A stretch of 64,000 nt of DNA from Opitutus sp. (GTDB lineage: Bacteria; Verrucomicrobiota; Verrucomicrobiia; Opitutales; Opitutaceae), in assembly GCA_024707325.1 (NCBI GenBank), contig JANPZY010000001.1:2046501-2110500 (forward strand), given 5' to 3'. A model generated the notes under the pieces. The model ran no database searches, was not told where the DNA came from, and saw nothing but the letters and a program-made list of their open reading frames with translations. Made by a program: the position numbers and the translations under genes. This document shows, piece after piece, positions 51,986 through 59,741 of the stretch (its first letter is position 1; each line of letters starts with the position of its first letter).

Positions 51986-53476
51986 ATGCGTTTCGCTTTG
52001 TTTGTTGTTCTCGCGCTGAGTTCGATTTCTACCGCGGCGTTGGCCACGCCGGTGCGTTACGAAGCTGATTGGGCTTCGCTCGATCGGCGCCCGATGCCGG
52101 AGTGGTTTCTCGATGCGAAATTCGGCGTGTTCATCCACTGGGGCGTTTACTCCGTGCCCGCGTGGGCCGAGGTCGGGCAGTATGCCGAGTGGTATTGGCA
52201 GCGCATCCGCACGAGCGAAGCGGACGGCAAGGCCTTTGCGGCGTATCACGAAAAGCACTACGGCAAGGATTTCGACTATCGCGACTTCGCGCCGCAGTTC
52301 GACGCGCATCTGTTCGATGCCAGCAAATGGGCCGATCTCTTTGCGCGTGCCGGCGTGAAATATGTGGTGCCGACGTCGAAGCATCACGACGGCTTCGCCC
52401 TCTGGCCAAGCGCGGAGGCGAGTCGCACGTGGGGCCGCCCCTGGAATGCGGCCGAGATCGGACCGCATCGGGACCTCATGGGTGAACTCGCCGAAGCCAC
52501 GCGGGCGCGCGGGCTGAAATTCGGCTTCTATTATTCGCTCTACGAATGGTTCAACCCGCTCTGGCTCGAGGACCGCGCGCGCTACGTGCGCGAACACATG
52601 ACGCCACAGTTCAAGGATGTCGTCACGCGCTACCGTCCCGCGATCATCTTCAGCGATGGCGAGTGGGATATGCCGTCGCGCGAGTGGGGGAGCGAAGCGC
52701 TGCTCGCTTGGTTGTTCAACGAATCGCCGAGTCGCGACGAGGTCGTCATCAACGATCGCTGGGGCCGTGAGACGCGACACCACCACGGCGGGTATTGGAC
52801 AACTGAATACGCGGCCGGTCTGCAGGACGACTCGCACCCGTGGGAGGAAAGCCGCGGCATGGCGCACTCGTATGGGCTCAATCGCGCGGAGCGCGCCGAA
52901 GACTACAAATCCGCACGCGAACTCATTCTCGTGCTGATCGATCTCGTGAGTCGCGGCGGAAATTTTCTTTTGGATATCGGACCCGCGGCCGACGGCACGA
53001 TCCCACCGCTGATGGAAGAGCGCTTGCTGGAGATCGGTGGCTGGCTGCGCGTGAACGGGGAAGCGATCTACGGCACGCGTTTCGCGGGACGTTCCTGCCA
53101 GTGGACGGAGGGCACGCGACCCGAGCAGGCGTTTGGCGAATACAAGGTGAACTATCCGCTGCTCGAGCAGGTGGGCCAGAAGCCGGTCGATGGTCGCGCG
53201 GTGAAGCAGGTGTTTTTCACGCGCAAACCAGACGCGCTCTACGCGATCACCGCCGGCTGGCCCGGACGGACGCTGGTGCTGCGCGATGTGCAGACGCCGG
53301 ACGATCCCGTCGTGACTTTGCTCGGACATCCCGGCCAACTCGCGGTGAAGCGCGAGGGCAGCACGCTCACGATTTCGCTGCCGGACTTTGGACCGGAAGA
53401 AGCGCCGAGCCGCTACGCCCACGCGCTCAAGATCGAAGGCGGCGTGGTGTTGCCCGAACCGACGACGCGTCAGTGA
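51986..53476 (+). CDS. Secreted alpha-L-fucosidase (GH29)
   Basis: 496 residues. The signal peptide MRFALFVVLALSSISTAALA is followed by the GH29 catalytic domain: WFLDAKFGVFIHWGVYSVPA, YVVPTSKHHDGFALWPS and FGFYYSLYEWFNP. The nucleophile region is AIIFSDGEWDMPS (Asp). NGGYWTTEY-like segments and RGGNFLLDIGPAADGTIPP follow. A C-terminal beta domain ends the protein. It would release alpha-L-fucose from external glycans such as algal or host-type polymers. It fits the polysaccharide-degradation theme of this stretch. Its 3' end overlaps the convergent reductase gene by 7 bp. Confidence 0.92.
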   Translation: MRFALFVVLALSSISTAALATPVRYEADWASLDRRPMPEWFLDAKFGVFIHWGVYSVPAWAEVGQYAEWYWQRIRTSEADGKAFAAYHEKHYGKDFDYRDFAPQFDAHLFDASKWADLFARAGVKYVVPTSKHHDGFALWPSAEASRTWGRPWNAAEIGPHRDLMGELAEATRARGLKFGFYYSLYEWFNPLWLEDRARYVREHMTPQFKDVVTRYRPAIIFSDGEWDMPSREWGSEALLAWLFNESPSRDEVVINDRWGRETRHHHGGYWTTEYAAGLQDDSHPWEESRGMAHSYGLNRAERAEDYKSARELILVLIDLVSRGGNFLLDIGPAADGTIPPLMEERLLEIGGWLRVNGEAIYGTRFAGRSCQWTEGTRPEQAFGEYKVNYPLLEQVGQKPVDGRAVKQVFFTRKPDALYAITAGWPGRTLVLRDVQTPDDPVVTLLGHPGQLAVKREGSTLTISLPDFGPEEAPSRYAHALKIEGGVVLPEPTTRQ

Positions 53477-54312
53477 CGCGCGTTGCGCGCGACACGATCA
53501 AAGTGCCAGCGGAGCAGCGGCGCGGCGATGCTGTGGAGCCAGGCGAGCGCGGTCACACCGATCCCCGGCGTGATCGCGAAGCGACGACGGCGCAGTCCGG
53601 CGAGCGTGACGCGCGCGACGGCATCGGCGCTCCACAAACCGCCGCCCGCCGTGACGGCGCGCGTCTCGGCGGGTTTGGTGCGGTTTTCCTCGGTGAGCTG
53701 CGGTGTGTCCGTGTCTGGCGGATACACGATCATCGTGTGCACGCCCGAATCGCAGAGCTCGGCCCGAAGCGCTTCGGCGAAGCCGCGCAGGGCGAACTTC
53801 GTCGGCGCATAGGCCGTGTAGCCGAAGAAACCGTGAAACGCGGCACCCGACGAAATCAGCACGATCGCGCCGCGACCACGCTGGCGCATGCCGGCGGCGA
53901 CGGCGCGAACGGCGTGAACCGTGCCCAGATAATTGACCGCCATCGTGCGCTCGAACGCGTCAGCGGGAATCGCTGCGAAATAGTCTGCACACGCGACGCC
54001 CGCCGACGTGATGAGCACGTCCACCGGTCCGAGTTCGGCCTCTGCCGCTGCAATCGCGGAAGAAAGTTCGGCCGCCGAGGCGACATCGGCCGGAAACGCA
54101 CCCACGTGCGCCGATTGAACGATCTCTCGCAGATGATCCTTGGCTCGGGCCAGCTTTGCGGGATCGCGCGCCAGCAAACTCACCCGCGCACCGGCGAGCG
54201 CCGCGTGCCGCGCCAGCGCCAGCCCGATCCCGCTCGAGCCGCCCGTGATGAGCACATGCTGCCCGCGCAGCGACGCGCAGGGGTGGGGCAGGTTGACGGC
54301 GGACCCGGACAT
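53470..54312 (-). CDS. Short-chain dehydrogenase, 3-ketodihydrosphingosine reductase-like
   Basis: 280 residues. The Rossmann motif HVLITGGSSGIGLALARHAA, NYLGTVHAVRAV, the serine of VLISSGAAFHGFFGYTAY and the Y-x-x-x-K in YAPTKFALRG are intact. The segment IVYPPDTDTPQLTEENRTKP, then AET, is the family signature of eukaryotic 3-ketodihydrosphingosine reductases (KDSR/Tsc10). The protein ends with a hydrophobic stretch (GVTALAWLHSIAAPLL). It would use NADPH to reduce 3-ketosphinganine in sphingolipid synthesis. No serine palmitoyltransferase is in the window, so the pathway is inferred. Confidence 0.78.
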   Translation of the reverse strand: MSGSAVNLPHPCASLRGQHVLITGGSSGIGLALARHAALAGARVSLLARDPAKLARAKDHLREIVQSAHVGAFPADVASAAELSSAIAAAEAELGPVDVLITSAGVACADYFAAIPADAFERTMAVNYLGTVHAVRAVAAGMRQRGRGAIVLISSGAAFHGFFGYTAYAPTKFALRGFAEALRAELCDSGVHTMIVYPPDTDTPQLTEENRTKPAETRAVTAGGGLWSADAVARVTLAGLRRRRFAITPGIGVTALAWLHSIAAPLLRWHFDRVARNARH

Positions 54313-54475
54313 GACCGCATTGGAACGAAACGCCCCGCGCTCTTACAGCCCTTTTTCGCAACGAACGAGCAGACCAGGACGCACCGACTTGCGGCACTGA
54401 GCGACTCCTCATAACTAAGCGCGACGGCCCGCATGCGTGCGGTTGATGTTTAAGCTCAGGAAATATCGAACAGCC

Positions 54476-54883
54476 ATGGCTGAAACTAATGCAGAAAACG
54501 ACCGCTTCGCTCGCGGTTGGGAGAAACTCAAGGAGATCGACGGAGAAGCCGGCCAGCGCGTCATCGACGCGTTGAAGGAAGTGGCACCCGATCTGGCGCG
54601 CTACGTGATCGAGTTTCCGTTTGGCGACGTGTATTCGCGTGGCGGTCTTTCGCTCAAAGAGCGTGAGATCGCGACCGTGGCGGCGCTGACCACGCTGGGT
54701 TACGCGCAAGCCCAGCTGAAGGTGCATATCCACGGGGCGCTGAATGTTGGGTGCACACGGAGAGAAGTGATAGAGGTGATCATGCAGATGGCGGTTTATG
54801 CGGGATTTCCCGCGGCAGTGAGCGCCGCGTTTTCCGCGCAAGAAGTGTTCCGGGAACGCGACGCCCGCGGTGAAGCGAATTAG
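54476..54883 (+). CDS. Carboxymuconolactone decarboxylase (CMD) family protein
   Basis: 135 residues from the ATG at 54476; 13 codons upstream are open but not conserved. It is the AhpD-like helical CMD fold: FPFGDVYSRGGLSLKEREIA, VAALTTLGYAQAQLKVHIHG and ALNVGCTRREVIEVIMQMAV, then YAGFPAAVSA. The C-x-x-C of AhpD peroxidases is absent, so it belongs with the gamma-carboxymuconolactone decarboxylase branch. The substrate is unknown. It is divergent from the sphingolipid-type reductase. Confidence 0.87.
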   Translation: MAETNAENDRFARGWEKLKEIDGEAGQRVIDALKEVAPDLARYVIEFPFGDVYSRGGLSLKEREIATVAALTTLGYAQAQLKVHIHGALNVGCTRREVIEVIMQMAVYAGFPAAVSAAFSAQEVFRERDARGEAN

Positions 54884-55000
54884 TATCTGGCGACGGTGAG
54901 CGCTGGCGCTGGCGAAGAAGCTCATTCGCGACAGAGTTCGTGAGCACGGCGAGGCGCCTCAGCCTGAATCAGTGATTCTGAAATCGCGGAGATTTGACCC

Positions 55001-55090
55001 ATGAAAAGAGCCACGCGTTGATTCTCCAGATAGCCATCGGATTCGTCGGCATCGCTGTTCTGGCCTTCCTGCTCTGGGAACCGCACGTCG
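55001..55090 (+). pseudogene. N-terminal remnant of a small membrane protein (DUF2975-like)
   Basis: An ATG opens MKRATR and meets a stop after six codons. In the next frame the sequence reads LILQIAIGFVGIAVLAFLLW, then EPHV, a classic single membrane helix followed by the L-L-W-E-P-H motif of DUF2975-type proteins. One frameshift joins both pieces into a normal-looking N-terminus, after which homology stops. It appears to be a truncated relic beside the integron. The remaining gap 54884-55299 shows no other gene. Confidence 0.35.
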
Positions 55091-55299
55091 CTCCGCGGTC
55101 AGTGATGGCTCAAGAGGGGCCGATCGGTGCCCGCACCGTGTGGGTTCGGTGCGCTACTCGGGACATTTTCCCGGATGCACAGGCTTGGCGAAACCGCGAT
55201 CGCACAGCAGCATCGGCGCGCTTGGTTACCCCTCCGCTTCGACCGAAACACTTCGCCGGAAGTGATGGGGCGAAGCCTTCGCGGATCGCGCGTTTCGCA

Positions 55300-56607
55300 T
55301 CACGCGCGGCCGGGCAGGGCATCCAGCGGACTGCGCACGCCGAGACCGGGTTTCTGCATCACATGCGTGTAGATTTGCGTGGTCTCCACGCTCTCGTGCC
55401 CGAGGAGATCCTGCACCGTGCGGATATCTACACCACTCTCCAGCAGATGCGTGGCAAACGAGTGACGCAGCACGTGCGGGGTGACACGCTTGTCGATACT
55501 GGCCTTGGCCGCAGCGCGCCGAATGGCGGTCTGAAACGCACCGTCGAGCACATGATGGCGACGCTTCAATCCACTCGCGGGATCCACCGATACTTCCCGC
55601 GAGGGAAACAGCCACTGCCATTCCCACTGTTCGCCGGCGCGCGGGTATTTGCGCGCCAGACCTTCAGGCAACCAGACCCCCGGCAGTCCTGCGGCCCGGT
55701 CCTTCTGGTGCAGATCTTTCAAGCGCAACAGATGCGCCTCGAGTCGCTCGCGAAGCGAGGCCGGCAACACAGTGATGCGATCCTTGTCTCCCTTGCCGGA
55801 GAAAACCTTCAGCTGGCCGCGCTCCATATCCAAATGATGGATACGCAGACGCAGCAATTCCATCAGCCGCAACCCGCCGCCATACATCAGCTCGGCCATC
55901 AATCGCGCCGTGCCCTCCATCGCGTCGAAGAGCCGCTGACATTCTCTGCGACTAAGCACCATGGGCACCCGAGTCCGCGGGCGCGCCTTCACATAGTCCA
56001 GATCGTCCAGCGAGCGCTGCAACGCCTCCTGGATCAGAAACACGATCGCGTTCAACGCCTGTCGCTGAGTCGACCGGCTCGCCCGTTGTTCGGTGGCGAG
56101 CTTCGAGAGAAACGCCGCCACATCCTCGCCGGTGGCCGCATAGGGAGACTTGTCGATCAGACTGGCGGCGAAGCGCGCGGCCCACGCGCGGTAGGTTTGC
56201 TCCGTGCGCCAAAGCAGCCCTTGGGTTCTGATCGCTCGAACCAACGCTTGCTCCCAATCGGCGCCGCCCAAGTCGTCCTGCGCCCGCGGAGGCGGAGCGA
56301 GCCGGGAACTCGTCACCGGAGTGGGACGATCGACGCTCGGCGGTTTGGGCGCGGAGCGAAACCACCAGCGCAACGCCTCTCGCGCCATCATTCGCTGAGG
56401 CTGCTCGGCGAGATAGAGTTTCACCGCGGCGATCGAGGCCGGCGTATGGCCAGTGCGGCAAAATTTAAGAAAGGCGATGATCTCTTGTTTATAGAGCCGC
56501 CGCTGCTCGTTGGACAGGGGACTGCGTCCGAGCACGTCCGCCCAATTCCGAAAATCTACCGGCTGCCGATGATCGCGCGTCACCTTGGCTGGAGAGTGCG
56601 TTGCCAT
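55300..56607 (-). CDS. intI: Integron integrase
   Basis: 435 residues of a tyrosine recombinase. An extended N-terminus (about 110 residues) precedes the core-binding domain (TEQTYRAWAARFAASL). Catalytic residues are visible: Arg in MYGGGLRLMELLRLR (near 242), H-x-x-R in TPHVLRHSFATHLLESG (near 380), His in LLGHESVETTQ and Tyr in IYTHVM (near 411). The integron-specific insert is present: GLARKYPRAGEQWEWQWLFP, then DPASGLKRRHHVLDGAFQ. This separates it from phage and Xer recombinases. It would insert and excise gene cassettes at attI, which lies about 330 bp beyond its start codon, on the cassette side. Confidence 0.93.
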   Translation of the reverse strand: MATHSPAKVTRDHRQPVDFRNWADVLGRSPLSNEQRRLYKQEIIAFLKFCRTGHTPASIAAVKLYLAEQPQRMMAREALRWWFRSAPKPPSVDRPTPVTSSRLAPPPRAQDDLGGADWEQALVRAIRTQGLLWRTEQTYRAWAARFAASLIDKSPYAATGEDVAAFLSKLATEQRASRSTQRQALNAIVFLIQEALQRSLDDLDYVKARPRTRVPMVLSRRECQRLFDAMEGTARLMAELMYGGGLRLMELLRLRIHHLDMERGQLKVFSGKGDKDRITVLPASLRERLEAHLLRLKDLHQKDRAAGLPGVWLPEGLARKYPRAGEQWEWQWLFPSREVSVDPASGLKRRHHVLDGAFQTAIRRAAAKASIDKRVTPHVLRHSFATHLLESGVDIRTVQDLLGHESVETTQIYTHVMQKPGLGVRSPLDALPGRA

Positions 56608-56652
56608 GGGTTGCGCTTTTCGCGGGCGGACACGCCCTGCTGCCAGCCTTGA

Positions 56653-56674
56653 ATCTACGCAATTTTACGTAGAT
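56653..56674. promoter_or_regulatory. Palindrome upstream of intI
   Basis: ATCTACG and CGTAGAT are 7-bp inverted arms around an 8-bp AT-rich spacer, 46 bp before the intI start. It may be an operator or part of the promoter of the integrase gene. It is not a recognised LexA box. Confidence 0.4.
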
Positions 56675-56934
56675 AACCGTTTGGACATAAAAAGAATCCA
56701 GAGTATCAGATTGGAGCAGTCGGCATGAATCTCCTAGATGGCAAACTTCAACTCGACCAATCCCGCGTCGACCGGGGACCGCAGAGCCGTCTCGAGTTGC
56801 GGGTTTGTCGGACGATGCACAGCGCCTCTCCTGCCGCTCGCGACATCGCAAAATTTTATTATACGGTCGCTTACGTAGGCTCAAACTCGATCGACCTCGC
56901 CTCCGGTCGTTCGGGCCAACATCAACTGAGTTGA

Positions 56935-56954
56935 GGCTAATTACACTGTTAGCC
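56935..56954 (+). other. Candidate integron attI core site
   Basis: GGCTAAT, spacer TACACT, GTTAGCC forms an inverted pair of 7-bp integrase-binding boxes (6 of 7 positions pair). GTTAGCC matches the GTT-initial core of integron sites. It lies 328 bp from the intI start on the cassette side. The first cassette ATG follows after AAT, the same GTT-box, three bases, ATG spacing seen at the next cassette (58676-58688). No gene is recognised between 56608 and this site. Confidence 0.6.
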
Positions 56955-56957
56955 AAT

Positions 56958-57455
56958 ATGAAGCTGATAATCGTTTACCTTATGTTTGGAATCTTCGGTC
57001 GCATGTTCGCGCACGGAGCTAGCGAGACGTTTACTTTTATCGACGAGTATCTCGTGCGGTGGGACGAGTTCGCCCAAGGTCGGAATGAGCTGGTGCCGTA
57101 TATTCGCGAGAACAAGGAGCGATTCGAAGCGGAGCTTTCGCGCGTTCTGGATTCGGGCGAGCGCGGCGCAGTTAATCGGACAGTCTTCTATGCCGTCGTT
57201 CAGATTGGCGGTTTCATTGGCATCGACTCCGCATTGGGAAAAGCGGTGACAAAAGTATTCGGTCGGCTTCCGGTGACCGAAGACAAGAGCGGCACAAAGA
57301 TGTTTTTCGCGGGGGATCTCTTCTTTTGGTGGGAGGAGCGCAAGAGCGACTACCCAGCACTCCCGCTCTACACCGAATGGGAAAAGCGCGAGTTCACTCA
57401 GTCCGTGGTTATACCTCTATATCGAAGCGCACGTGAGAATGCGAAAAAGGGATAG
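56958..57455 (+). CDS. Integron cassette gene 1, hypothetical
   Basis: 165 residues from an ATG three bases after the attI core box. A hydrophobic N-terminus (MKLIIVYLMFGIFGRMFAHG) could be a signal peptide. The rest is a soluble, charged protein with FIDEYLVRWDEFAQGRNELV, AVVQIGGFIGIDSALGKAVT and MFFAGDLFFWWEERKSDYPA. No known family is recognised, which is usual for cassette genes. The stop is followed by about 60 bp and then the IS30 element, so the original cassette end with its attC lies beyond the insertion. Confidence 0.65.
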   Translation: MKLIIVYLMFGIFGRMFAHGASETFTFIDEYLVRWDEFAQGRNELVPYIRENKERFEAELSRVLDSGERGAVNRTVFYAVVQIGGFIGIDSALGKAVTKVFGRLPVTEDKSGTKMFFAGDLFFWWEERKSDYPALPLYTEWEKREFTQSVVIPLYRSARENAKKG

Positions 57456-57514
57456 TTTCAGGTTTGAACCGCGACAGTAGTATATAGCGGGTTACGTAGT
57501 GTTTATTAATAATC

Positions 57515-58567
57515 GAGTGTCAGCCGGCAGGGCGCGGCCGAGGACAGGAGCCGAAGAGCTTACCGCAGGCCGCGCCCTGCCGGCGGGAGCGAGGCGCGAT
57601 GCCGTGATAGACTTCGTGAGGAGTGCGGAAGCCGAGACGGCGGCGGGGACGGTGGTTGAGTTTGTCGGCGATGGCGTTGCAGGCGCGCTGGGTGAGAGTG
57701 CCCAGCGGTGTGCCCTTGGGCAGATACTGGCGCAGGAGCCCGTTGGTGTTCTCGTTGGTGCCACGCTCCCACGCGTGATGCGGAGCGGCGAAGTAGACGC
57801 GCAGGCCCAGTTGGCGCTCGATGTGTTTGTAGCCGTGGAACTCGGTGCCGTTGTCCGAAGTGAGAGTGTGGACGCGATGGGGCTCGTGGCTGAGCAGATC
57901 GAGCAGCCGGGCGTTGGTGTGCTCGACGGTGGCGCGAGGCAGCGGACCGAATCTGAGCAGGCCGCTCTTGCGCTCGACCGTCGTGAGGACGCAGGGCTTC
58001 CCCCGGCCGTGGACAGTGTCGATCTCCCAGTCTCCGAAGCGGCGCCGGTGCTGGACGATCGCGGGGCGGTCCTGGATCGGGCGTTTGCCGGCGAGGCGAC
58101 CGCGACTGTCCTTCCGGCCATACCGTTTGCGCTTTTGTTTGCGGGCGCCGCGGAGGTGGAGCCAGAGCGATCCGCCGCGCTTCTTGTCGGCCCAGATCCA
58201 AAGGTAGATGGTCTCGTGCGACATCACCGGACGACCCTCCAGGCGAGCGCGACCGACGATCTGCTCCGGGCTGAAGTCCTGGCGCAGCAGCGTTTCGACC
58301 GGCGCAAACTGCGCCGCGCCGTAGCGCTTGTTCCGGCGCGAGCGGCGACGCCGGCCATTGGTCTTTTCCACTGCCCACCGCGCTCGATACGCCCCGTCGT
58401 AGCGCGACCGATTGCGCCGCACCTCGCGCCAGATCGTGCTACGGTGACGCCCCAGCGCTTCAGCAATCTCGCCGACGCCACAGCCCTGCTGTCGCATCGC
58501 TCCGATAGTATATCTTTCCTCAGTGCTCAGTTGCCGGTATCCCATCCCCTCGGCATGTCGCACTTAC
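57515..58567 (-). mobile_element. IS30-family insertion sequence inside cassette 1
   Basis: About 1.05 kb, boundaries approximate. The left end at about 57515 starts AGTGTCAGCCGGCAGGG; the right end read inward (AGTGCGACATGCCGAGGG, from about 58565) is an imperfect match, suggesting terminal inverted repeats. A perfect GC hairpin lies just inside the left end (GCCGGCAGGGCGCGGCC and its mirror ending near 57586). It holds a single transposase gene. No clear target duplication is seen. Confidence 0.7.
57520..58545 (-). CDS. IS30-family transposase
   Basis: 341 residues from the ATG at 58545 (MGYRQLSTEERYTIGAMRQQ). An N-terminal helix-turn-helix (GVGEIAEALGRHRSTIWREV) precedes the DDE domain: GDWEIDTVHGRG, LTSDNGTEFHGYKHIE, and the family's final motif RGTNENTNGLLRQYLPKGT, containing the catalytic Glu. 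All three acidic residues are intact, so it may be active. The gene ends at the left tip of the element. The C-terminus (GKLFGSCPRPRPAG) runs through the GC hairpin, which may double as a terminator. Confidence 0.93.
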   Translation of the reverse strand: MGYRQLSTEERYTIGAMRQQGCGVGEIAEALGRHRSTIWREVRRNRSRYDGAYRARWAVEKTNGRRRRSRRNKRYGAAQFAPVETLLRQDFSPEQIVGRARLEGRPVMSHETIYLWIWADKKRGGSLWLHLRGARKQKRKRYGRKDSRGRLAGKRPIQDRPAIVQHRRRFGDWEIDTVHGRGKPCVLTTVERKSGLLRFGPLPRATVEHTNARLLDLLSHEPHRVHTLTSDNGTEFHGYKHIERQLGLRVYFAAPHHAWERGTNENTNGLLRQYLPKGTPLGTLTQRACNAIADKLNHRPRRRLGFRTPHEVYHGIAPRSRRQGAACGKLFGSCPRPRPAG

Positions 58568-58583
58568 TTCCTGAATCCAAGAT

Positions 58584-58682
58584 GTCCAACCAGGCGCCCG
58601 AGCCAACGCCACTGCTTGTCGTGCCTTGTGCTGGCGCACGAGTCGCGCCAAGCAGCGCCGTGGCTCATCTATAACGTTCGGC
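58584..58682 (+). other. Integron attC recombination site
   Basis: 99 bp. The outer boxes are GTCCAAC (58584-58590) and GTTCGGC (58676-58682). Each is followed inwards by a 9-base unpaired spacer (CAGGCGCCC and ATCTATAAC). Then GAGCCAACGCCACTGCTTG pairs with CAAGCAGCGCCGTGGCTC, leaving one unpaired A. The loop ends in a TCGTGC/GCACGA stem. Equal spacers, an extrahelical base and conserved AAC/GTT triplets are hallmarks of attC folding. The next cassette ATG comes three bases after the right box. Confidence 0.85.
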
Positions 58683-58685
58683 AAA

Positions 58686-59270
58686 ATGAAAGTCGCACTT
58701 TCGCTTCTAGCGCTCCTTTCCACGACCGCGTGCACGCCGTCGTCCCTCATTCTATCTTCCGCTCGGAACGAGTATCGCATCCTGAACAGCGATTCCATGC
58801 GGCAGAATGTTGAGAAGCATCTCGGAGCGGCATTGCGCGAGGAAAGAATCACACCGCCCGTTCCACTGGAAGATTTCAAGTTTCCAGAGTATCGCAGCGG
58901 CCCGGATAGCCGCTTCACGAGCCATCGTGTTTATTATTCGCCCGGCTATAATCCTCCACCTGAAGAGCGGCAGGTCGTGGCCGTCCACTGCACATATCGA
59001 AGCACCGGCAAGATCGTGCCGCACGGGTATGCAGGGGATGCGGCTGCCGTAACATTGATGACGTTGGGCTTGGGTGAGATTATCACATTGCCGATGGCGA
59101 TCGGCGAGGTGACTCCAGATGCCTCGATTGTAAATGATTTCGAGGTCTGGTATTCCACAAAGGGTAGAGTGCTCGCTTACTACTGGACGTGGCGTTCTGA
59201 GAAAGAACCAATCAAGAAGGCCGATCCAGTCGACACAGACAACGGCGGGGCTGCGCCACATCGTGTCTGA
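58686..59270 (+). CDS. Integron cassette gene 2, putative lipoprotein
   Basis: 194 residues from an ATG just after attC. A signal peptide (MKVALSLLALLSTTACTPSS) ends in a lipoprotein-like Cys, with Thr at -3 less usual for a lipobox. The rest is soluble: RVYYSPGYNPPPEERQVVAV and FEVWYSTKGRVLAYYWTWRS are segments of a small beta-rich domain, with a hydrophobic stretch AAAVTLMTLGLGEIITLPMA. No family is recognised. The 3' end runs into the degenerate attC at 59220, typical of cassette genes. Confidence 0.7.
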   Translation: MKVALSLLALLSTTACTPSSLILSSARNEYRILNSDSMRQNVEKHLGAALREERITPPVPLEDFKFPEYRSGPDSRFTSHRVYYSPGYNPPPEERQVVAVHCTYRSTGKIVPHGYAGDAAAVTLMTLGLGEIITLPMAIGEVTPDASIVNDFEVWYSTKGRVLAYYWTWRSEKEPIKKADPVDTDNGGAAPHRV

Positions 59271-59285
59271 CCTCAAGCGCTCGGC
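59220..59285 (+). other. Degenerate attC-like site
   Basis: 66 bp. The outer boxes GCCGATC (59220-59226) and GCTCGGC (59279-59285) pair at 6 of 7 positions, but the conserved AAC and GTT triplets have become ATC and GCT. The inner arms AGTCGACAC and GTGTCTGACCT pair with extrahelical bases. It lies between two cassette genes where an attC is expected. Recombination would probably fail here. Confidence 0.4.
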
Positions 59286-59294
59286 GAAACATCC

Positions 59295-59741
59295 ATGCGC
59301 TTCTTTCTCCTACTCGTTTCCTTCCTTTGTTTACCGCTGGCCGCGTTTGCGTTAAACCCGGTCGCATCTGAGATCCGCAGCGTGCGCCCCGCCACGGACG
59401 AGAAGACCGTCACCGTTCCTCAGGGCATGGGGTGGTATGATGCTCGGCGTGCTACGCGCGGCCTTCGCTTCCCGCCGGGCACCTATGTGCTCGAAGCGGA
59501 AAACGACGAGTATTGGTATTTCCGTTCGCCGAGGCCCTTGGAGTTCCGTGTCTTTAGTGACCGTGAGGTCAAAGAGGCCCGCTCCATCCCAGGTGGGGTC
59601 ATGTTGGGGAAGAAGCCCCTGAAGCTTGTTCCCGCCGCCGGTTATATTGATGGTGAGCGCGACGCTGAGAAGATGATGATCTGGAAGCTTGGACGGGATT
59701 TTTTGCGTCGTGAGGGAAAGGATTGGAGGAAGAGTTTTTGA
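59295..59741 (+). CDS. Integron cassette gene 3, secreted hypothetical
   Basis: 148 residues with a signal peptide (MRFFLLLVSFLCLPLAAFAL). The mature protein has VPQGMGWYDARRATRGLRFP, FPPGTYVLEAENDEYWYFRS and VMLGKKPLKLVPAAGYIDGE. No family is recognised. It begins 9 bp after the degenerate attC and is likely the last cassette. No further attC could be found downstream. Confidence 0.65.
   Translation: MRFFLLLVSFLCLPLAAFALNPVASEIRSVRPATDEKTVTVPQGMGWYDARRATRGLRFPPGTYVLEAENDEYWYFRSPRPLEFRVFSDREVKEARSIPGGVMLGKKPLKLVPAAGYIDGERDAEKMMIWKLGRDFLRREGKDWRKSF

Noticed and set aside
54994..56652. A 552-codon open frame on the plus strand opposite the integrase
   Set aside because: It is antisense to the clearly conserved integrase, has a low-complexity Arg/His/Gln-rich composition and no recognisable domain. 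Long antisense frames are common at this GC content.
56674..56686. GTTTGGAC near intI as a second integron core site
   Set aside because: It does not fit the GTT-R-R-R-Y pattern and has no inverted partner box; the site at 56935-56954 is better.
56725..56934. A 69-residue open frame between intI and the attI core
   Set aside because: It has no recognisable similarity, and it overlaps the expected regulatory and attI region.
56741..56954. A long attC ending at GTTAGCC
   Set aside because: The best left box (GGCAAAC) would make a 214-bp site with poor pairing of the inner arms; a simple attI core explains the sequence better.
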